This document shows positions 28,410 to 37,894 of a stretch of 44,287 nucleotides of DNA, piece after piece. The translations under genes were made by a program, and so were the position numbers. The notes under the pieces are model-generated. The model ran no database searches. It was not told the origin of the DNA and was given only the letters and a program-made list of their open reading frames with translations. Position 1 is the first letter of the stretch. Each line of letters begins with the position of its first letter. This stretch comes from an uncultured bacterium (GTDB taxonomy: Bacteria; Patescibacteriota; Minisyncoccia; Moranbacterales; UBA2206), in contig CAIMLT010000077.1 of the NCBI GenBank assembly GCA_903842445.1, forward strand, positions 1-44,287, read 5' to 3'.

Positions 28410-29259
28410 CTCATTGAATCGGGCAATTGAAAAAAAAAGCTTGGTGCAAAGCTATCTTTTTTGCGGTCCGCAGGCGCTTGGAAAGTTTTTAATAGCCAAG
28501 GAATTTGCCGAAAGAGTGACTGGATGGCAAGATGAGGTTGTAAATCCGAATTTGCTTATCATCGAGCCGGAGCTTGAGGAAAATGACGGAGTTTTCAGAG
28601 AGAAAGAAATTAAACTCGAAGCGATAAAAAGACTACAAAGAGAGTTTAGCTTGACTTCTTTTTCAAAAAATTATCGCGTGGCGATTATTCGTAGTGCCGA
28701 GAAATTGAATTTATCAGCGCAAAACGCGCTTCTCAAGATTCTGGAAGAACCACCGGAAAATACCATGATTATCCTTGTGGTGGAAAACGAAAAAAAAATA
28801 TTACCAACGCTCGTTTCGCGTTGTCAGATTAAACGGTTTAATCTTTTATCCGAGGAAGAGTTGGCCGAAACGCTAGATACAACTTTGTTAAATAGGGAGG
28901 AGCTGATTTTTTGGTCATTTGGTCGGCCTGGTTTTCTGGAAAATTTTTTGCATTCAAAAACAAAGTTGGAAGAAAGGCGAGAAATTGTTAAAGAATTACA
29001 ATCCTTATTTTCTATGGATGGAAATGAAAAATTACTTTTGGCGGAAAGCTTGAGTAAAAATATTCCGGCCTTACTGGAAAAATTGGACATTTGGGTGGTT
29101 ATCTTGCGAAGCGTAATTTTGAATAAAAATTTTTTTGTTGCAATTTCTCCATTGAAGGCGCTGGGGATTATTGAGAAAGTTGAAGAGAGTAAGCAATTAA
29201 TCGCGAACACAAATTCTAACGCGCGTTTAGTGGTGGAAAATTTAATTTTAGGTTTTTAG
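28378..29259 (+). CDS. DNA polymerase III delta' subunit-like clamp-loader protein
   Basis: YLFCGPQALGKFLIAKEFA; LNLSAQNALLKILEEPPENTMIILV; LVSRCQ; overlaps the preceding gene. Confidence 0.88.
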   Translation: MKIKGNRKIVSSLNRAIEKKSLVQSYLFCGPQALGKFLIAKEFAERVTGWQDEVVNPNLLIIEPELEENDGVFREKEIKLEAIKRLQREFSLTSFSKNYRVAIIRSAEKLNLSAQNALLKILEEPPENTMIILVVENEKKILPTLVSRCQIKRFNLLSEEELAETLDTTLLNREELIFWSFGRPGFLENFLHSKTKLEERREIVKELQSLFSMDGNEKLLLAESLSKNIPALLEKLDIWVVILRSVILNKNFFVAISPLKALGIIEKVEESKQLIANTNSNARLVVENLILGF

Positions 29260-29260
29260 T

Positions 29261-30169
29261 ATGATTAAAATAATTAATCACAAAAAAAGCAGGAATAACC
29301 TCGAGATAGCGAGAAAAAGAAGGAAAATATCCAGCAGGTGGGCATTTTATTTCACAGCAGTGATTTTCTTGGTGGCTATTGTTTTTGCATTGTTTTTTTC
29401 TGATTTCTTGAGCATTACTTCGATAAAAATTTCCGGCTTAGACAAGCTGGAAGAAAAATCAATCAGAAATACAATCGAGGAAAAATTAAAAGGCAAGTAT
29501 TTTAAAATGGTTAATAAGAATAGCTTGATTCTATTGCAAAAAGCGGAAATTGAAAAAGCGTTGCAAGATAACTTTAAGCGAGTTGAGAATGTGTGGATTA
29601 AAAAAGTTTTTCCAAATGGCTTGAGGATAACAGTCAAAGAAAGAGTGCTGACAATGCTGATTTGTGATTCTTTGAAATGTTATGTGCTAAATGAAAGAGG
29701 AGAGGCTTATGGATCTGACAATTTCAGCGCTGAGGATTTGGAAGGGGAAAATTTAGTCGTGTTGAGTGATGTTACTGGCGCGCGGATCAGCACAGAGAAT
29801 AATCCACTTGAGGATGATTTTCGAAAATTCATCTTGAAATTAGCTAGCAATGTAGAGGATGAAACTGGTATTGTTCTTAAGAAGCAATATGAAACACCAA
29901 GCCGGATGTCAGGGGATTTGAAAGTGGAAACAGAAGATGGTTGGAAAATTTATTTTAGCGAAAATGTTGGGATGGAAAAGGAGATGTTAATGCTCAGAAC
30001 TGTTCTCGGGCATAAAATAGAAAAAGAACGTCAAAAAGATTTGGAGTATATTGATTTGCGTATTGCCAATAAAGTTTTCTATAAATTCAAGGAAGGAACA
30101 GAACGAATGGCGGAAACGGAAAATATTATAGTTCCGGAAGTGAAGAAAGAAGATAAAAAGAAGAAATAG
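29261..30169 (+). CDS. ftsQ: Cell division protein FtsQ-like (POTRA)
   Basis: N-terminal TM then ITSIKISGLDKLEEKSIRNTI... VENVWIKKVFPNGLRITVKER. Confidence 0.83.
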   Translation: MIKIINHKKSRNNLEIARKRRKISSRWAFYFTAVIFLVAIVFALFFSDFLSITSIKISGLDKLEEKSIRNTIEEKLKGKYFKMVNKNSLILLQKAEIEKALQDNFKRVENVWIKKVFPNGLRITVKERVLTMLICDSLKCYVLNERGEAYGSDNFSAEDLEGENLVVLSDVTGARISTENNPLEDDFRKFILKLASNVEDETGIVLKKQYETPSRMSGDLKVETEDGWKIYFSENVGMEKEMLMLRTVLGHKIEKERQKDLEYIDLRIANKVFYKFKEGTERMAETENIIVPEVKKEDKKKK

Positions 30170-30176
30170 TTTTTTT

Positions 30177-30335
30177 GCGTCATCCCCGAGTAGTCGGGGA
30201 TCCAGGCATCTCAGACCTAGAAGATAAAAAAAACAGAATTTATTGGTAAAAATTAGAAGTTGGGTGGTTTAATAACTCGCTTACTTAAAATTTATAACAA
30301 GTGGAACCTGGATTCCCGCCTTCGCGGGAATGACA
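30177..30335. repeat. REPIN-like pair of inverted hairpin repeats
   Basis: GCGTCATCCCCGAGTAGTCGGGGATCCAGG (30177-30206) and CCTGGATTCCCGCCTTCGCGGGAATGACA (30307-30335), inverted relative to each other. Confidence 0.82.
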
Positions 30336-30378
30336 GGTATTATTTCTATTTTCAAGGGTGGGCGAAAGGTGGGTGGGA

Positions 30379-32325
30379 TTATCCTTGATTCAATCTTTTC
30401 AAATCTTCCACGCTAACGTAGTAGATGAAAATCGAAGTGCCGACTTGATAAACTGGCTTAATGTTTCTAGTCCAGCGATAACTATCCTGGTCTTTTTTTG
30501 TTTTGTCATAGATACTGCCTTGCAAAAAGTTAGTTGAGATGGCATACCAGCCAACTTCCAGCGGACGCTTTGAATCATACCACATTATATATTCGTCTTT
30601 GATGTAATATTTAATATCTGCTCCGCCAAAATAGTCAACGCGGATTTTGTCGATTGATTTTCCGGGAGTAGGGAATGGTTTGGCGATTGAATAACAATTC
30701 GAGGGGCAACCAAATTTAGAATTAGCATCGCACTTGATTTTTGCACAAGAGTTATATTCATCGATCCAAATTCGCAATCTTTTCATATCTTGTCCCCAGT
30801 CGGCATTGGAATCGGTGGCAAAATTATAGCCCTTTTTTGCTCCGCCGGCGATTGGGTTAAAATAAGACATGTAGTAGGGATAAGCAGAGATCGTTTCAAT
30901 GACAAGGAGCGACGCAAGAATAAAGGTGATTGATAGCAGGGTGATTTTTGTGGGGCGATTTTTTCTTTTTTGGCAAAAATCAATAATTACCTTGGCAGTC
31001 AGGATGTAGGCAAAAGGCAAAATCGGGAAGAGATGGCGAAACCCAATGTTGAGATTGCCAGTAATACTGATATACGCATAGAGAAAAATAAAAAATAACA
31101 TTGACAGAGTTTCAATGTTATGACGCAGATAATTGCCTAAGCTGGAAAATAGGGGCGATTTTTGCGTTGAATTTTTAAGACAGCCAATAAGAGTTTTTAG
31201 GTTATTTTGCAGGGCGATAAGAATAGCCAGGATCATTAGAAGAAGCATAGTCAGCGGTTCTTTGAAAGCGAAAACGGTTGGAAAATAGGCCGGAAAAGCC
31301 GTGCCGGAAACTTGACCCATGAAGTAGGCGCCGTTTCCTCCAGCTACACGCTTAAAGACCATTGCAATGCCGAGGAAATATTCGGAGAGTGGGCGAAATA
31401 ACGCAGTTTGGTTTAATGCTAAGAGAACTTTGCTGGTGTAGATGGTTTTAATATTAGTATCCGTTGGACTGAAATAAAAATTGATGGTTTCGGCCAATTT
31501 TTCTTTTGGCATGTCATAATTATTGAAAGCGTAAAATAGCCAAACAACCAAAAGAGAAAAAGCCAAAGCGATGATACTTTTTCCCAAATACTCTCCTAAT
31601 CTTTTTAGTTTAAAAAGAAAAACACTTTTTTCTTCATCAAGAATTCTTTTGACTAGAGGATAAATAATTGCGACAAGACCAAAAATTGGCAGGAGTAGAA
31701 TCGAAGAGAATTTTGTGAGTTGAACAACCGCCAGAAAAAAACCACCGATGGTAACATTTTTCCACGTTGGATCTTTTATAAATTTCAGAAAATAATAAAA
31801 AGAAATCATCATAAAACCAGCGATTCCAAGGTCAGTAGTAACAAAATGATTGTGGCCTAAAATATTTGGATCGAAAGCATAGAGGGTGAGAGCCAAAAGT
31901 CCGCCTAGGATTCCAGAAAGTTCCTTGCCCCATTTGAAAATAAATAAGCCGAAAAGCAAAGAAAGAAGAACGATTGGAATGCGCGCCCAGAAAATTATCT
32001 GATCGGCGTCATTACCCATTTGCCAAAAAAGATTGTGTCCGGCTTCCCATTGGCCATTCACATCAGTCGTCCAAAATTTTTGCGTGGTATCAAATTTGAG
32101 GTTCATGAAAACTAAAGGTAGAGCGGCCAGATCTTTGAGTAGTGGCGGATGCTCCGGGTTGAGGCGCATGTCATGCATCGTCAGGTAGGAGTACCCGGCC
32201 GGAATGTGGGCTGTTTCATCAAAAATAGCGCTGTCCCACCAAGCATTGAGCAAAGAAACAACGAGCATGAAGGTGAGAATGATCCCGACAAGCAGTTTGT
32301 ATTTTTTTTCAATGAATTTTTGCAT
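30379..32325 (-). CDS. GT39 (PMT-like) glycosyltransferase membrane protein
   Basis: FDETAHIPAGYSYLTMHDMRLNPEHPPLLKDLAALPL; many TM segments. Confidence 0.85.
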   Translation of the reverse strand: MQKFIEKKYKLLVGIILTFMLVVSLLNAWWDSAIFDETAHIPAGYSYLTMHDMRLNPEHPPLLKDLAALPLVFMNLKFDTTQKFWTTDVNGQWEAGHNLFWQMGNDADQIIFWARIPIVLLSLLFGLFIFKWGKELSGILGGLLALTLYAFDPNILGHNHFVTTDLGIAGFMMISFYYFLKFIKDPTWKNVTIGGFFLAVVQLTKFSSILLLPIFGLVAIIYPLVKRILDEEKSVFLFKLKRLGEYLGKSIIALAFSLLVVWLFYAFNNYDMPKEKLAETINFYFSPTDTNIKTIYTSKVLLALNQTALFRPLSEYFLGIAMVFKRVAGGNGAYFMGQVSGTAFPAYFPTVFAFKEPLTMLLLMILAILIALQNNLKTLIGCLKNSTQKSPLFSSLGNYLRHNIETLSMLFFIFLYAYISITGNLNIGFRHLFPILPFAYILTAKVIIDFCQKRKNRPTKITLLSITFILASLLVIETISAYPYYMSYFNPIAGGAKKGYNFATDSNADWGQDMKRLRIWIDEYNSCAKIKCDANSKFGCPSNCYSIAKPFPTPGKSIDKIRVDYFGGADIKYYIKDEYIMWYDSKRPLEVGWYAISTNFLQGSIYDKTKKDQDSYRWTRNIKPVYQVGTSIFIYYVSVEDLKRLNQG

Positions 32326-32492
32326 TTTTTTGTTTTTTATGATTTATGCATTTGCCAAAAAATTATTCCTAAAAGCGACTTCTCCTCATTTTAGCTAGCC
32401 CCTAGTTTATTTACCAACAGTCTTTTTCGCTAAAGATAGATAAAAGTGCGGAATAACTTTTTGGCAAACGCATAAACCTTTTGTTTTAAGAT

Positions 32493-34049
32493 TTATTCCA
32501 TTGTGTGATAGCTTAGTCCAAAAGAATCCTTGGTTTCTTTGATTTCTAGGGTTGGAAATTTGTTTTGCAGATAGGAAATCACGTCGTCATTTTTGTCCGT
32601 GAGGATGATTATGAAATCTTTGGTTTTTGGTTCAAGATATTCAATTTGTCCAGAATAAATAAATTCCAAATTTGGCATATCTTGGTTGAAAAGCATAATT
32701 GGAATTCTTTGCATATTTTCTGCTATGACAAACTTTTCTTTTTGTGGAGGGAGAGTTTTTAGATAAGTGGAAACATCCATAAGGACACTTTCGAAAGAAC
32801 GGGCAGTTTCAACTTGTGATGCCCAAAAAATGTGATATTTTATTCCATTAAACAATCCAACAAAAAGAAGTAAAAGAAGAATAAGAAATAGGGATAATTT
32901 TCGAAAGAACGTGGAATATTTTTCGCTGTATCCTAGGAAGTATTCAATTGCGATGGCGGCGAAAATAAAAGTTACCGGTAGGGTGCCAATGGCGCGAAGA
33001 GCGTGGGGCATGCCTTCTGTGGTCATGAATTCTGGGGCAAGCATTATGAAAAACCAAGAAACAAGGAATAGATAAATATCCATCTTTTCATTCCGTTCTT
33101 TCCTTAAGACTCTTTTCAAAAATAAATTAATCAGGCGTAACATCGAATAAATTAAGCCAAAAAGAAAGGCAATTCCCGAAATTACATCCAGAATTGGATA
33201 GGGCGGATAATTGTGGCGCCAGTTTTGATCACCCCAAAAATTATATTTTACCAAACTCAAAAATAGGCTACGCGAAAATTCTTGAAGCGGATGTCCGCCA
33301 TTAACTTCCGGAGAAAGCACGGAAATTGAAGCTGAACGCGACTCCAAATATTCCGGATGAAGATAAAAAGTGTAAAGCATGGGAGAAGCTGAGATCACTG
33401 TGAAAATCACAAAAACCAAAATTTGCTTCCAATAATCTTTCAAAAAACTTTTGCGAGAAAAGAGAAAACTTATGAGCATTACAACTAAGATTGCTGGGGC
33501 GATGCGAAAGGCGATGTAGGTGTGAATACCAATGCCAAAAACTAATCCGCCGATGGCAAAATCCCACCATTTCTTGGTACGAAGGCCGCGAAAGAGAAAA
33601 TAGAAAGAAAAAACCAGAACGAGCGGAAGCATATTGGCGCGAAAAGAAATGCGAGAAAAGTTAATTGCCCAAAAAGAAACAGCAACTAAATATCCAGCGA
33701 TAAGCGCGGTGCGAGTCTTTCCAAAAAGTTCTTTGGTCAGAAGATAGGTGCCAAACACTACCAGTGTTCCGCAAAGAATGGCCGGAAGTTTAAGAGACAT
33801 TACGCTTATGCCAAAAAGCGTAAAGCACATGGCGACCATATTCATAAAAAGCCCTTCGCGACCGTTGTTGGCGGTATAGAACATCTCGTATTGTCCGGAT
33901 TTGATGGCGTTGACTGCATCAATGCCATTGACCGCTTCATCGGGATAGACGCCGGGGGGAGTGTTTTCGATATTATAGAATCTCAGAAAAAAACCGAGAG
34001 CAACGATTGCTAAAAGTAAGGCAACTATCCCAATATTTTTTTTATTCAT
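32493..34049 (-). CDS. GT39 (ArnT/PMT-like) glycosyltransferase membrane protein
   Basis: PPGVYPDEAVNGIDAVNAIKSG...NNGREGLFMNMVAM; many TM segments. Confidence 0.87.
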   Translation of the reverse strand: MNKKNIGIVALLLAIVALGFFLRFYNIENTPPGVYPDEAVNGIDAVNAIKSGQYEMFYTANNGREGLFMNMVAMCFTLFGISVMSLKLPAILCGTLVVFGTYLLTKELFGKTRTALIAGYLVAVSFWAINFSRISFRANMLPLVLVFSFYFLFRGLRTKKWWDFAIGGLVFGIGIHTYIAFRIAPAILVVMLISFLFSRKSFLKDYWKQILVFVIFTVISASPMLYTFYLHPEYLESRSASISVLSPEVNGGHPLQEFSRSLFLSLVKYNFWGDQNWRHNYPPYPILDVISGIAFLFGLIYSMLRLINLFLKRVLRKERNEKMDIYLFLVSWFFIMLAPEFMTTEGMPHALRAIGTLPVTFIFAAIAIEYFLGYSEKYSTFFRKLSLFLILLLLLFVGLFNGIKYHIFWASQVETARSFESVLMDVSTYLKTLPPQKEKFVIAENMQRIPIMLFNQDMPNLEFIYSGQIEYLEPKTKDFIIILTDKNDDVISYLQNKFPTLEIKETKDSFGLSYHTME

Positions 34050-34113
34050 CGAAGGAAAATTAAAAATTAAAAGACATTTAACACTATAAAATAATTATAG
34101 CATATTTTTTAAC

Positions 34114-34172
34114 TTATCCACAGAGACAAAATATTTTTCTTTGTGGCGGGAATTGTTTTTTTGTTGTATAAT
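34114..34172 (+). promoter_or_regulatory. DnaA-box-like 9-mer plus extended -10 promoter
   Basis: TTATCCACA 34114-34122; TTGTTTTTTTGTTGTATAAT with TATAAT 34167-34172. Confidence 0.55.
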
Positions 34173-34200
34173 TTAAATAAATAAAAGCTAAAAAATAATC

Positions 34201-37116
34201 ATGGTGGATAAAAGTCAATTTGAAACAAAAACAGAAGCAGAAAAAGAGGCGGAGCGAAAAAGAGGCAAGGAGTGTCAAGATAGCATGAGTCTTTTTAGGA
34301 GTCTTTCGATGGCGTTGCATCCAGATCTGGGAAATGGCAAGAGTGATGAATTGAAAAATGAAGGGGTTGTTCTATTTATAGAGTTGATGTCTATTTATGA
34401 AAGGCATACAAAAAGCATTGCTGAAAATGTGATTTTGTGGCAGAGATTATTTGAAGAATTGAAAAATTTTGAAAATCTCAAAGTAGCTAATTATCGTGAT
34501 CGAGTTAAGAAAGACAAAGAGATCAGTGAGCTTAATAGCAAGAATGATGCATTGCTGACAGGTTTGCAAATTGATGTTAATTCAGATTATCAAAAGAATA
34601 AAAGAAATGAGTTGCGCAGAAAGATCAAAGCCTTGCGCAATAAATGCGAAAGTCTAAAAAAGGATTTGTCAGAGTTTGATGATGCGCTTCGCGAGGCGAA
34701 AGAGCTAAGTGCTGAAGTGGCTGATTTTTGCAGAGAGGTTGAAGATTGGAACAATCTTTCTCCTGATGAGAAAGAAGAGCGAAAAAAAAAATCAGCAAGA
34801 AGAAGAAAAAGGATGGGCGCAGCAAGGAAAGGAAAGACAAAGGATAAAGCCACATCTGAACAAGGAATGGATAATGACGGGGCGACAGGCGGCGGTGCTT
34901 TTCAGGTGGGCAAAGAGGATACTGGAGAAGCTAATAAGGAAAATGCCGAAAACGGTGAGGCGGAAAAAGAAAAGCCTGAGATGAGTAAATCGGAAAAGGA
35001 GATGCTGGATAAAACCGAAGAATTGAAGGTCGCAGTTGAGCAAGCAAGAAGTGGATATGCTAAGATTAATCTCGAGGTTGATGGTGCTTTCAACCGGATC
35101 AGAAGAATTTTAGGAAAAAAAATCTTTAGGAAAAAAGTTGAAGATGTTTCGGATGTCACATTGCGGTATCAAGCCTATCAAGAAAAACTCAAAGCATTGA
35201 AAGCGTTTGAGCTGCAGAAAATAAAAGATAAATATGCCGGTATCGATACTTTGTCGGAAGAGGAAAAGACGGCAAAAATCGCTGAGTTGAAAAAAGAACT
35301 CGGGGAAATGGCGACCTATTTCAACTATGATGAGAAAATCAGGCTCTTTGAAGCCAGGACTATCGCTGGAGCAGAGGCGCAAAAAAATATACCTGGCGGA
35401 AAGTTGTTGGCGAAAAGCGCTGAGTGGGTCAATCGTTATCGTAAATTAAATTGGAAATATAAACTAGCAATTTCCGGTGTGCTTTTGGCAGGTGGGGTCG
35501 GCGCTACAATGGTTGGTGCTACTAGTATTGGTCTTAGCATTGGCGCGCTAAAAATTGCACAAAGAGTCGCAGGGGGGGCAGTAGCTGGTGTTGGAACGGC
35601 GGGGTTAATGGAATCTTTGGCAAGAAAAAGTCAAAAGAAGCAAGCTGGAAAAAAGAATGAAGAAATCTTTGACGAGTTTGATGTAATAGATGAAAGAAAC
35701 GAATTTCGGGGGAATATGAATGAAAAAGCCAATTGGGAAACAAAATTTAAGACATTTGAAGATAAGTTGGATGATGAAATTAATGGTTATGCGGAAAGCC
35801 TGAAAAATGAAAGGGGTTCGGTTAATATGCGTGCGCTGGTCGGGCTAGGCGTTGGCGCTTTTGTTATTTCTGGTACTCCAGGGTATCTCTTAAAATGGGG
35901 AATCGGGATGGATAGTAGTCATGGTAATTTTCACTGGCTAAGTGATAAATTGGGAATTACTAAACCAAATATTAATGTTAGTTCTACTATTGGCAGTGGC
36001 GGGGCGAGTTCTGAAATATTGACAGAAATACCAGAAAGGCCAAGTATCCCGCCAGGAGGCTCTCCGGCAGATTTACCACCTAATTCTTCGGGGCTAAAAC
36101 TGGAGCAAACACCGGAAGCGCCGAAAAATAGTGCCATAGAAAAAGTAGTGTCTGGTTCAGTGGAAAAAACGTCAGCTGGCGTTGAGGTGAAATCGGGAAC
36201 ATTTAGTCATAATGTAGTACAAGATGATAATGTTGAAAGAATAATAATACATCAGAAGTTGGAAGAAGGTATGAGCAGGCCTGAAGCCAATAAATTAGCG
36301 CATTTAATCGCAACGAATCCTAAAAATTTGGAATCGATTGAGAAATTAAAATTGATTCACGCAGGCGACAAAGTTATTGTTGATTGGGAAAACGGCACAG
36401 TTAAAGTTGATCGTTTGTCTGGCATCAAAGGACATTCGCATAGTACTGGCGCAACTGAAATTCACAAACCAAAATTGGCCGACATAAATCCGACGGAACA
36501 TGCACCACAAGAAAAAATAATTCCAGTCAATCCGCTTGAAGCGCAATCTAATATGCCGAGCGGAGGCCAAACGCTTCGAGAGGCGGCTTTGCGAGATGAA
36601 GCGATGCAACAATCGGAAAACTCAACTAACCTCACGCCAGAAGAACAATTAAAATATCAAAAAATCGCCGGAGCAAATAGTGAGCTAATTCAAAAAAATA
36701 TCATTTCGATGCCAAAATTTGCGCAGGCATATGGAGGAGATATGTTAGAGGTGGAAAAATTGAGAATGTTAGCGCACAATGGCACGGCGGAAGCGATTGC
36801 TTATGAAAACAGCTATACGGAACTCGTTAAAAAGATGAGTCAAGCTATTTTCACTGGAAATCAGACAGGGGAGAGCTTGGATAGTTTGAAAAATGCCAAT
36901 GCAGATGATTATTGGAAAAATGATGGCAAGCTCAACCCTAAGCTTATTCAGCTAAAGGCCTATGTAGCGAGGAAATTCGGAGAGAAGATTTCTAATCCGA
37001 GAATAGACGGAATACCGCCTGAAACAGTGTCGAAATGGGCTCATCGATTGGCTTTTAAATCATTGGAAGCTGGAGGCATGAAATTGGAAAGTTTTGTGAA
37101 ATTAAAAACGCATTAA
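34201..37116 (+). CDS. Giant coiled-coil multi-TM protein with N-terminal J-domain-like HPD motif
   Basis: LFRSLSMALHPDLGNGKSDELKN; long charged helices; TM segments LAISGVLLAGGVGATMVG and LVGLGVGAFVISGTPGYLL. Confidence 0.85.
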   Translation: MVDKSQFETKTEAEKEAERKRGKECQDSMSLFRSLSMALHPDLGNGKSDELKNEGVVLFIELMSIYERHTKSIAENVILWQRLFEELKNFENLKVANYRDRVKKDKEISELNSKNDALLTGLQIDVNSDYQKNKRNELRRKIKALRNKCESLKKDLSEFDDALREAKELSAEVADFCREVEDWNNLSPDEKEERKKKSARRRKRMGAARKGKTKDKATSEQGMDNDGATGGGAFQVGKEDTGEANKENAENGEAEKEKPEMSKSEKEMLDKTEELKVAVEQARSGYAKINLEVDGAFNRIRRILGKKIFRKKVEDVSDVTLRYQAYQEKLKALKAFELQKIKDKYAGIDTLSEEEKTAKIAELKKELGEMATYFNYDEKIRLFEARTIAGAEAQKNIPGGKLLAKSAEWVNRYRKLNWKYKLAISGVLLAGGVGATMVGATSIGLSIGALKIAQRVAGGAVAGVGTAGLMESLARKSQKKQAGKKNEEIFDEFDVIDERNEFRGNMNEKANWETKFKTFEDKLDDEINGYAESLKNERGSVNMRALVGLGVGAFVISGTPGYLLKWGIGMDSSHGNFHWLSDKLGITKPNINVSSTIGSGGASSEILTEIPERPSIPPGGSPADLPPNSSGLKLEQTPEAPKNSAIEKVVSGSVEKTSAGVEVKSGTFSHNVVQDDNVERIIIHQKLEEGMSRPEANKLAHLIATNPKNLESIEKLKLIHAGDKVIVDWENGTVKVDRLSGIKGHSHSTGATEIHKPKLADINPTEHAPQEKIIPVNPLEAQSNMPSGGQTLREAALRDEAMQQSENSTNLTPEEQLKYQKIAGANSELIQKNIISMPKFAQAYGGDMLEVEKLRMLAHNGTAEAIAYENSYTELVKKMSQAIFTGNQTGESLDSLKNANADDYWKNDGKLNPKLIQLKAYVARKFGEKISNPRIDGIPPETVSKWAHRLAFKSLEAGGMKLESFVKLKTH

Positions 37117-37134
37117 ATTTATAAAATAAAAAAT

Positions 37135-37434
37135 ATGGACAATCAAGCAGAAATTCAAAAACAATTAATTGAAGAATTAGGACTTTCAAGCTTGCCAAAA
37201 GACAAGCAAGAAGAGTTGCTCATTAAGATGACCGAAGTTCTTCTTAAAAGAATATTTGTCGAAACGATGGAAAAATTGAGTGAAGCTGATCGGGAGATGT
37301 ATGAAAAAATGGTGGACGAAAAAAGTGATCCGGAAAAAATTGGAGAATTTTTGAAAGAAAATGTCTATAACTATGATGAGATGGTGCAAAAAGTAATTAT
37401 TGATTTTAAGGAAGAAATGAAAAAAGTGGAGTAA
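37135..37434 (+). CDS. DUF5663-like small acidic protein
   Basis: LIEELGLSSLPKDKQEELLIKMTEVLLKRIFVETMEKLSEAD pattern. Confidence 0.75.
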   Translation: MDNQAEIQKQLIEELGLSSLPKDKQEELLIKMTEVLLKRIFVETMEKLSEADREMYEKMVDEKSDPEKIGEFLKENVYNYDEMVQKVIIDFKEEMKKVE

Positions 37435-37458
37435 TTTTAATTAAATTAGCAAAAACTT

Positions 37459-37890
37459 ATGCTGGAACCAATTGAAGAAGGTGATTTGGATTTGAAAAAC
37501 AAGTTTCAAAGAGGCGAAGTTAAAAAGGAAGTGTCAGATTTGTCAGTTTCTGACAAAGAAATTTTACCCGCTCCGGAAACATCGGAGAGAAAAGAAGGCA
37601 GGGTGGAAAAAGATGAGGTCTATTCTAGCATTTTAGCTAAAGCGAAGAATCCATCCACGGTGATGCAGGGTGATGTTTCGGTTGATGCAAAAATTGCCAG
37701 CGATGAAGTTGACTATGAAAATAAAATAATAAAATTAGTGGAAATGGCGGAAGCGAAGGGCGTGGTGCACGCCGTGAAAGTGGCACAGCATCTCGAGGAC
37801 AATTATTTACTTGATGAATTGCACGATCGGCTGTTGGCCGTTGATTTGCATGATGCTTTGGTTAAGAAAGGAATGATATCCGAAGTATAA
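37459..37890 (+). CDS. Hypothetical protein
   Basis: 143 aa, ATG start, between tightly spaced genes on the same strand. Confidence 0.75.
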   Translation: MLEPIEEGDLDLKNKFQRGEVKKEVSDLSVSDKEILPAPETSERKEGRVEKDEVYSSILAKAKNPSTVMQGDVSVDAKIASDEVDYENKIIKLVEMAEAKGVVHAVKVAQHLEDNYLLDELHDRLLAVDLHDALVKKGMISEV

Positions 37891-37894
37891 AATT

